Source of the DNA: Nemophila menziesii
Lineage: Eukaryota > Streptophyta > Magnoliopsida > Boraginales > Hydrophyllaceae
Length of the DNA stretch: 64,000 nt
Direction: 5' to 3'
Assembly: GCA_029959085.1 (NCBI GenBank)
Contig: JARWIR010000010.1
Coordinates: 9,321,001 to 9,385,000 of the forward strand
The notes beneath the pieces were generated by a model. The model saw only the letters and a list, made by a program, of their open reading frames with translations. It did not search any database and had not been told where the DNA came from. A program made the translations under genes and the position numbers. Below are positions 58,199 through 64,000 of this stretch, one piece after another. How positions within the stretch are numbered: the first letter of the stretch is position 1; the number at the start of each line of letters is the position of its first letter.

Positions 58199-59930
58199 TT
58201 TTTTTATCATCAAATCAAATTTTATTAATATGAACTCAACGTTCCAATATCCCTACAACTCTAGCACTTTTACGCATTAAGACCAACATGGGTTATAATA
58301 ACTTAAAATGCTTTAAAACATTATACTAACATTACTAAGCACGACCCACTAACAAGCCAATTATAAATTAACTAAATATTAGTTACAAAAACATTAGCTC
58401 AAATCTGGTTTATCAACTAACTTCTCAATGCTTTTACTTTAAATTTCTGAGTCTTTAGCTTCATTTTCGCCATTTTTATAATTCCCCCACTAATGTGATC
58501 TTCATTTAATCCCAAACCTCCATAATTACGGTCATTTCTTTCCCTCCATATCAAGTAAATATATGATGTAAACATAGTACATACAAACATTTCATGCTCC
58601 TCGCTTGACAGTTTTAAAACCATTTCGATTAACTCTTCAAAATCATCAGGTGTATCATGAATACCACACATAGTTAATACTTTAATCAAAATTATTTTTG
58701 TAAAGGAAAACCCAAAGAAGAGGTGTGTATGATCCTCAGTTACTTCCTTTTGAAAACTGCACAGAGGGTTTATTGCGCAACCCCATTCTAAAGTTCTACT
58801 TTTAGTACTCAACCTGTTCTAAAAAGCAAGCCAGGAAATAAACACGCATCTAGGAATATTTGTTTTAGCCCAGACAATCTTAAACCATTTTACTTCCTTC
58901 ATATATGCATCTGAATTTAAATAGAGAAGAGTTTTCTCGAAAGAGAAAACTTTATTAGTGCTTTCTCTCCATATCTTTACATCTTTACCAGATTTCAATA
59001 TAATTATCTAGTATAGGAAGAACTTTACCTATGCATGGTGGCATTCTCCACCTGTTCCTACCATAACAAGCTTCAACTGTCGTGTTTCTATTTAAGTTCT
59101 TTCTCTCTAATTCAATACCAAGTTTTTCTTGAATACTTGAACCATCCACCAACTTATCCCATATAATGTATGGTTCATTACCATCATACACATTATGGTA
59201 TATTAATTTGTAGGCAATTCCTCTAACTTTCATTAATTTCTTCCATATCCATGTGTGTGATTGTTTTTCCTCCAACCTCCATATGCACCTATCTTTAAAA
59301 ATGTTTCATTTTACCCACTTGCTCCAAAGATTCTCTTCTTGAGAATATTCTCCAAAAGGTGAATAATAGACACACTAGGTTTAAGTCTTCTATTTTCGGT
59401 ATATCTAACCCACCATTCTCTTTTCTCATACATATTTTCTCCCATGATATTCTAGCTCCCTATGCACCTTCTAGGTTTCCTTTCCACAAGAAACTATTTA
59501 TCAATTGATTCAACTTATACATCACTTATTTAGGAAGAAGAAACACACGACACCAAAATAAAATTTTGCTAATTAGTACGCATTTGATCAATTCCACTCT
59601 CCCATCGTAGTATAAAAGCTTTGAAGTCCAATGGTTGATTCTGCTATATATTTTATCAACTAATTTATTCTCTTCTTCAACACTCAAATTTTTCGAATGT
59701 AATGGTACTCCTAAATATCTCACAAGCATACCCCCAATCTTGATACATAATAGATCAGATATTTTGCATTAAGTATCATGATTTGTACAACCAAAGTAAA
59801 GCTCACTTTTGTGATAGTTGATATTAAGACCGAGATTCGTGTAAATAAGTTCAAGCCTTCTTTTACCAACTCTGCTGACTTTATATTTGCACCAAAAAAT
59901 ATAAGAAATCAACAAAAAATATAATATGAT
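58199..59930 (-). mobile_element. 5'-truncated L1-type LINE, minus strand
   Basis: The left end has T7 and ATCATCAAATCAAA, as in the LINE at 44408, so it is the same family. Coding parts, broken by stops: 59526-59729 (RYLGVPLHSKNLSV), 58985-59275 and 58417-58812 (WGCAINPLCSFQKE-VTEDHTHLFF; the second Cys is Phe-Gln). Upstream RT sequence is traceable to about 59900. It abuts a truncated LTR of element C. Confidence 0.85.
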
Positions 59931-59941
59931 TTCTTATATAA

Positions 59942-60245
59942 CTTAGGCAGCTTTTCCTTTTCCATCTTTTTAGCCTTTGTTACCTTTATCTCCAATTTCC
60001 ATGTAAATCTCTTTCCATAAGTTGTTGTCTTTGACTTGGACTCTAATTAATCTCCATAATTATCTTTAAAGCTTCACACTAAATAAACAATTAAACCCAA
60101 TATGCTCTAAAATATTATGTCACTAAATCAAGACTCAAAATAGGAAAGTGTACTAAACTAAGCTAAAATCAACCTATAAACTAATAAATAAGCCTAAAAT
60201 GATGTCTCAGAAGTATATTTTATTATCACAAATGAGGAGACATCA
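59942..60245 (-). repeat. Truncated 3' LTR of element C
   Basis: Matches the B LTRs from the GGCAGCTTTTCC block to GAGACATCA, with some internal differences. About 300 of roughly 1500 bp remain. Confidence 0.8.
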
Positions 60246-60262
60246 AGACCCCCAACTCAAAG
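60246..60262 (-). other. Polypurine tract of element C
   Basis: On the minus strand TTTGAGTTGGGGGTCT directly before the LTR, identical to that of B. Confidence 0.8.
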
Positions 60263-60664
60263 TTGTATCGTCCCGATACAATAAAAGTAAAGAATAGTAG
60301 GGTAGTCAAAATAAACAAGAAGTCGGAGGAGAATAAGAACAGAATATAATGAATGATCATAGAGCATAAATATTTAAAAAGTCTCATGTAGTAATGCCTA
60401 AGAAATAATGCGCAAGTATGCTTAATATACATGTAATCAACAATCTCAAGTTAAGATAAATTTCGCAATGCCAGAAGGAGAGGATGATAACTTAGTTCAG
60501 GTTAATGGCTATAGGTTGTTCATAGGTCCCAAATACAACCTCCAATGGTCCATTTAACTATTTACCTAATAGCTTAATTGTTTCTCCATCTAGTAGTTAG
60601 AAATCCTAAGGTCTTTGGTTATAACTTGACTTAAGGATGGGTGTGGTATATTTTGATAATGAAA

Positions 60665-60690
60665 AGTGAGCTTTTGGCTCTCTCCTCACT
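60665..60690 (-). other. Conserved hairpin block in the 3' region of C
   Basis: The 26 bases are identical to those in B and D. Sequence on either side is much less similar. Confidence 0.6.
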
Positions 60691-60984
60691 AGCCATCAAC
60701 GAATCGCCCTAGAGCTTGAGTTTTCACTCGAAGATGTTCTCACTCAACCCAATTTATTGATGCTTTTTATGTGCATCCCCAATAACTCCCAATTAAAACC
60801 TTTTATGATGATAACAAATTCCACTTTGCCGTTCTGAATATATATTATTTTCATATCAATTTTTCTTTTGTATAGCTATGATTATCTTTTTGATGTTGCG
60901 ATATCGCACTATTTTTTCATATATATATTCTTTTTATGCCCTTGTTGGCAAATATTAGCTCGTAGCTTCTTTTCCATTCACTAT

Positions 60985-61002
60985 TACCCCGGCAAAGGGT
61001 TA
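60985..61002 (-). other. Conserved ACCCC-GGCAAA-GGGT hairpin in C
   Basis: Counterpart of 21416-21433 and 11439-11455. Confidence 0.5.
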
Positions 61003-61824
61003 CAATAATAACAATTTTATCATCAATAAAATTACAAATATAATTCCCAAACCCAATGTTCCCTAATTATGAAACCCACCACCCCAAACTCAAGCTCTAA
61101 AACGAGTTGTCTCGGGTTTTGCGATTCAAGTGCGGGTCATATAGATAAGTCCTACGAACTAAGGGTACAGATTATAATGTGTTTTAATAAAAAGGCTTTA
61201 GAAAGGCTCAGAGGGGCTAAGACGGATAAATAAAAACAATAATCAATTAAAAGGGTGAGAAAGTCTAAAGGCTTCAAGTGTTTTATCATGAAAGAACTGC
61301 CTTAGTCATTTTTCTATCTACCAGATTTCGTTACGTTTTCATTAATAGTTCATAGACAAGTGGGTTTTCAACTAATTTTAAACCTCACGTTCTACACACC
61401 AAATAACTATCCCTAAGTTTCAACGTGAATTCTTAGCATTGCTCATTAACTTTTCTATCCTTTATTTCCTGTTTTCATGCATGCATGTAAACAATTTTTG
61501 TTGCATCTTTCAAAAACATACTACTTACTATCATTGACCTAATAAAATCATGCTCAAATAGGTATATTCAAAATATTCTATGCCTTAATTCAACCTAAAA
61601 TTTTTAAATTTTATGCAAAAACGAAAAGAAGATGAGGACAACGAATCCCCACCCCCAACTAAAAAGTGAGCCGTGTCCACAGGACTCGAAAAAGACTCAA
61701 GAATGGAATAAAATTTAAAATTAAAACTAACTAAACTACCTAAACTACCTAATGCATACAAGCTATTAAGAAAAATTAGAATGACCTACTTGGCTGGCCA
61801 TAGAGATCCATTATATCTTCATCC

Positions 61825-62250
61825 TCATCCGAAGCTGAAGGAATAACTATCAATATCCCTTGCCAAGGTCAAATCTTCTATCTGTGACTCCATCTGTATG
61901 ACTTCTGTCCAAAGTTCTCTGTTATCTTCTCGTAATCTTTCTATTTCGTTCTGTAACTTGAGAGCCCAAGGAGGAAGATCATAAACAATTTCAGAGGAAG
62001 AGGTAGAAGAACCTTGGTCTTGAATTTTTATCTTCTTCAAATGCATTCTTGATGGTATGGACATTCTAGCAGTTAACTTCTTTGGTAGTGGTTGTGTTGG
62101 TGCCTTTTCCTTTGATTCTTCAGTAACCTCATCAAGATTGATGGGTTTTTCAATGGTGGCTCCAGGCAATTTCTTATTCTTCCCAAGGATAGAGCACTTT
62201 CTCTTGTATTCCATAGCTTCAGATTTGTTAGTCATGCTTGATTTACCCAT
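61825..62250 (-). CDS. Accessory ORF of element C (141 codons, function unknown)
   Basis: Starts at 62250 with MGKSSMTNKSEAMEYKRK, a basic N-terminus. Around residues 93-135 is an amphipathic, Leu/Glu-rich stretch (LPPWALKLQNEIERLRED, then ELWTEVIQMESQIEDL) likely to form a coiled coil. The end (DIDSYSFSFG) differs from the acidic end in D (DIDNYSSEEEED), probably by a frameshift in C near 61838. It lies in the env position, with a TATA box 255 nt upstream. Its start resembles the start of the B ORF (MSKRTEALSNNSEVKKSKVLG), so it may be a shortened form that lost the central domain. I do not know a function. Confidence 0.6.
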   Translation of the reverse strand: MGKSSMTNKSEAMEYKRKCSILGKNKKLPGATIEKPINLDEVTEESKEKAPTQPLPKKLTARMSIPSRMHLKKIKIQDQGSSTSSSEIVYDLPPWALKLQNEIERLREDNRELWTEVIQMESQIEDLTLARDIDSYSFSFG

Positions 62251-62504
62251 AACTCAAGTTATACCAAGGATGGATTAAAAGTTTAAGGAAAATTTGGTTT
62301 AGCTTGATGTTGTTGTTTGGAATTGATGAAAGAGGACGGTTTCTTGATGGAATTTGGAAGAAATCTTTAAAGCTTGATGAATTTGATGGTGTTTTATGGT
62401 GTAGTGTGATGAATTTGATGAAAAGATTGTGTTTATGGAAGATGGATGAGAGGATTTGAGGAGTTGTTGTGTTAATTGTGAAGGTTTGTACAAGCTTTAA
62501 AGTG

Positions 62505-62512
62505 TTTATATA
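62505..62512 (-). promoter_or_regulatory. Internal TATA box upstream of the accessory ORF in C
   Basis: TATATAAA on the minus strand, about 100 bp from the nearest palindrome and 255 nt upstream of the ATG at 62250. Confidence 0.5.
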
Positions 62513-62599
62513 GGGTTTTGGGTCTGAAAAATTCGTATGGGGGAGGCTAGGGTTGATCTTGTTAAGGTAAGAAGTTGATTAGGAAAGAACTTCTTCACA

Positions 62600-62935
62600 A
62601 ACCGCCATACCGTGGTATACCGGGCCTAATCCGCGGTATACCGGACCCATCAGGTCTTCAATTTTTCATCTCGGCCAAGAACCCGTGGTATGTAACCCAT
62701 GGCACGGGTTTTCAATTTATCATCTCCGTCAAAAAAACCCGCGGTATGAACCCCTTGGTACGGGTTTTTGCTTCTCGCGGTATACCGGACATGAGGTGCG
62801 GTATACCGGAGCCATCATGCCTCAAAATTTTTTGTCTCGGTATAAAACCTGTGATAGCCACCCCGTGGCACGTGATTTCCAGGTGCGGTATACCGGCCGT
62901 GAGGCGCAGTATACCGGACCTGCCTGCGAATTTTT
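62600..62935 (-). promoter_or_regulatory. Array of GCGGTATACCGG-like palindromes with a G-box in C
   Basis: Six motifs start near 62611, 62632, 62776, 62797, 62884 and 62905, four of them reading GCGGTATACCGG. CACGTG is at 62869-62874. Between them, units like ACCCGTGG...GGCACGGGTTTT recur near 62690, 62740 and 62860. Same position as in B and D. Confidence 0.6.
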
Positions 62936-63116
62936 CCAAGAAATTTTCTGACCCCAAACTCGAATCCTGCACAGTAACACACTACCTTTCTCTCCTATTA
63001 GCTTGTAAACACAATTAAAAATATACACTAACTCAAAAATTATACACTACAAAGCACTAAAACTAATCTAAAAAGCAATTAAAACAAGGGGTGTCTCCCA
63101 AGAGCACTTTTGTTTA

Positions 63117-63135
63117 ACGTCTTTGAGTTAGACGT
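63117..63135 (-). other. Hairpin just after the pol stop in C
   Basis: Perfect 6-bp arms ACGTCT (63117-63122) and AGACGT (63130-63135), 11 nt after the pol stop codon. The same stem is in B (24333-24353). Confidence 0.55.
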
Positions 63136-63145
63136 GTACCTCAGG

Positions 63146-64000
63146 CTAAGCGCATTCAACGAGATGGATTGTCTCCTCTCGCCCAAAGTCCTCACTATCA
63201 TGGTATCTTTTCAAACGCTGGCCATTCACCATGAATGTCCGTTGCTCGGTTGGATTTTCAATTTCAATCGCTCCATGAGGTGTGACTTTAGTAACAATGT
63301 AAGGTCCTCCCCAATGGGATTTGAGCTTTCCTGGGTAGTTCGAAAATCGAGAGTTGTATAATAAAACTTTTTGTCCTCTCTCGAAATGCTTTGGACGGAG
63401 TCGTTTATTATGCCATCGCTTTGTTTTCTCTTTATAGAGGCGTGAATTTTCATAGGCAAGATAACGAAACTCCTCCAACTCGTTCAGCTGCATCATCCTT
63501 TGTTTCCCGGCCAAGTCTGGGTCTAGATTCAAAGTTTTAATAGCCCAGTAGGCTCGAGCTTCAAGTTCAATCGGTAGATAACACGCTTTTCCGTAGACCA
63601 TGCGATATGGAGATGCCCCAACTGGTGTTTTAAATGCTGTTCTGTAAGCCCAGAGAGCATCATCTAGCTTTAAAGACCAATCTTTCCTCGATTTATTCAC
63701 GGTCTTCTCAAGAATAGATTTGATTTCCCTGTTGGAAACTTCAGCTTGACCGTTAGTTTGTGGGTGATAACCGGTTGAAGTACGGTGTCTCACTCCAAAC
63801 TTACGAAGATAATTTCTCAGGGGAGCATTAAGAAAATGGGTACCTTTATCACTGATGAGAACACGTGGTGTACCATGTCTTAAAAAGATGTTTGATTTTA
63901 AGAACTTAATCACAGTTTGAGCATCGTTCTTTGGTGTTGCCACTGCCTCTACCCATTTTGATACATAATCTACCGCAAGCAAAATATAAAGATTTCTATG
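63146..64000 (-). CDS. Integrase of element C, C-terminal two thirds (partial, open)
   Basis: Continues off the right edge, so there is no true start in the window. From 63982: [15 protein letters not shown] (after the first catalytic Asp), LISDKGTHF with the second Asp, [17 protein letters not shown] with the Glu, the [20 protein letters not shown] block and the C-terminal [19 protein letters not shown] ... [10 protein letters not shown]. No stops over 278 codons. It is very close to element A pol, and is the best-kept pol sequence apart from A. Confidence 0.92.
   Translation of the reverse strand, partial: HRNLYILLAVDYVSKWVEAVATPKNDAQTVIKFLKSNIFLRHGTPRVLISDKGTHFLNAPLRNYLRKFGVRHRTSTGYHPQTNGQAEVSNREIKSILEKTVNKSRKDWSLKLDDALWAYRTAFKTPVGASPYRMVYGKACYLPIELEARAYWAIKTLNLDPDLAGKQRMMQLNELEEFRYLAYENSRLYKEKTKRWHNKRLRPKHFERGQKVLLYNSRFSNYPGKLKSHWGGPYIVTKVTPHGAIEIENPTEQRTFMVNGQRLKRYHDSEDFGREETIHLVECA

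Larger units (their letters stand above)
59942..64000 (-). mobile_element. Athila-like element C, 3' half, runs off the right edge
   Basis: A truncated 3' LTR (59942-60245), polypurine tract, conserved 3' module, accessory ORF, TATA box, palindrome array, post-pol hairpin and integrase, all on the minus strand. It has the same order as B and D. The left end of the LTR is lost where it meets the LINE. Confidence 0.85.

Noticed and set aside
62575..63028. Four overlapping open frames across the array of element C, the longest 147 codons
   Set aside because: Repeat-driven open reading in all frames; no similarity between the D and C versions at protein level.
1..64000. CRISPR arrays, bacterial operons, rRNA or tRNA genes
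   Set aside because: No direct-repeat/spacer array, ribosome binding site pattern or RNA gene seen. The tRNA-like strings are retrotransposon primer sites.

Overview
Plant nuclear DNA, almost certainly from an angiosperm. It is AT-rich, with nested Athila-type Ty3/gypsy and Ty1/copia retrotransposons, L1-type LINEs and MITEs around two decayed, intron-containing TOPLESS-like corepressor loci. No intact host gene is visible. Species cannot be told; the element mix fits a eudicot.

Left part (1-16.9 kb): a decayed copia pol (1-1827) is broken by an Athila-like element E (LTR 1828-3313, primer site, gag start). E is broken in its gag by element A (5' LTR 3594-5160, gag and protease with stops and frameshifts, one long open RT-RNase H-integrase frame 8238-10910). 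Near 11045 A meets, tail to tail, a minus-strand relative D (about 11046-16945) that has gag and protease but no RT/RNase H/integrase.

Middle (18.1-32.7 kb): a minus-strand copia element split within its RT domain by Athila-like element B (19180-28907). B has two LTRs of about 1.5 kb and a perfect 5-bp target duplication CTTAA. B has also lost its RT-RNase H-integrase core, so protease is followed directly by the integrase tail. It keeps an Athila-type ORF in the env position.

Right part (32.7-64 kb): a plus-strand LINE fragment, then a repeated host segment. Copy 1 (34.7-41.4 kb) holds a flank and a TOPLESS-like pseudogene. Copy 2 (about 42.1-49.5 kb) keeps only the flank, interrupted by a near-full-length LINE. 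Copy 3 (53.3-58.2 kb) has a flank with a Tourist-like MITE and a truncated TOPLESS-like pseudogene, cut by a third LINE. A fourth Athila-like element C (about 59.94 kb to the right edge, minus strand) follows; its integrase frame is open to the window edge.

Most interesting observation: elements B, C and D share one architecture between pol and the 3' LTR. In element sense it runs: hairpin just after pol; a GC-rich array of palindromes like CCGGYATACCGG with a perfect CACGTG; a TATA box 40-110 bp further on; an accessory ORF about 255-300 nt beyond that; a hairpin; polypurine-like tracts; and strongly conserved hairpin blocks. This looks like an internal promoter driving a separate accessory transcript. 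That is an inference from sequence only.
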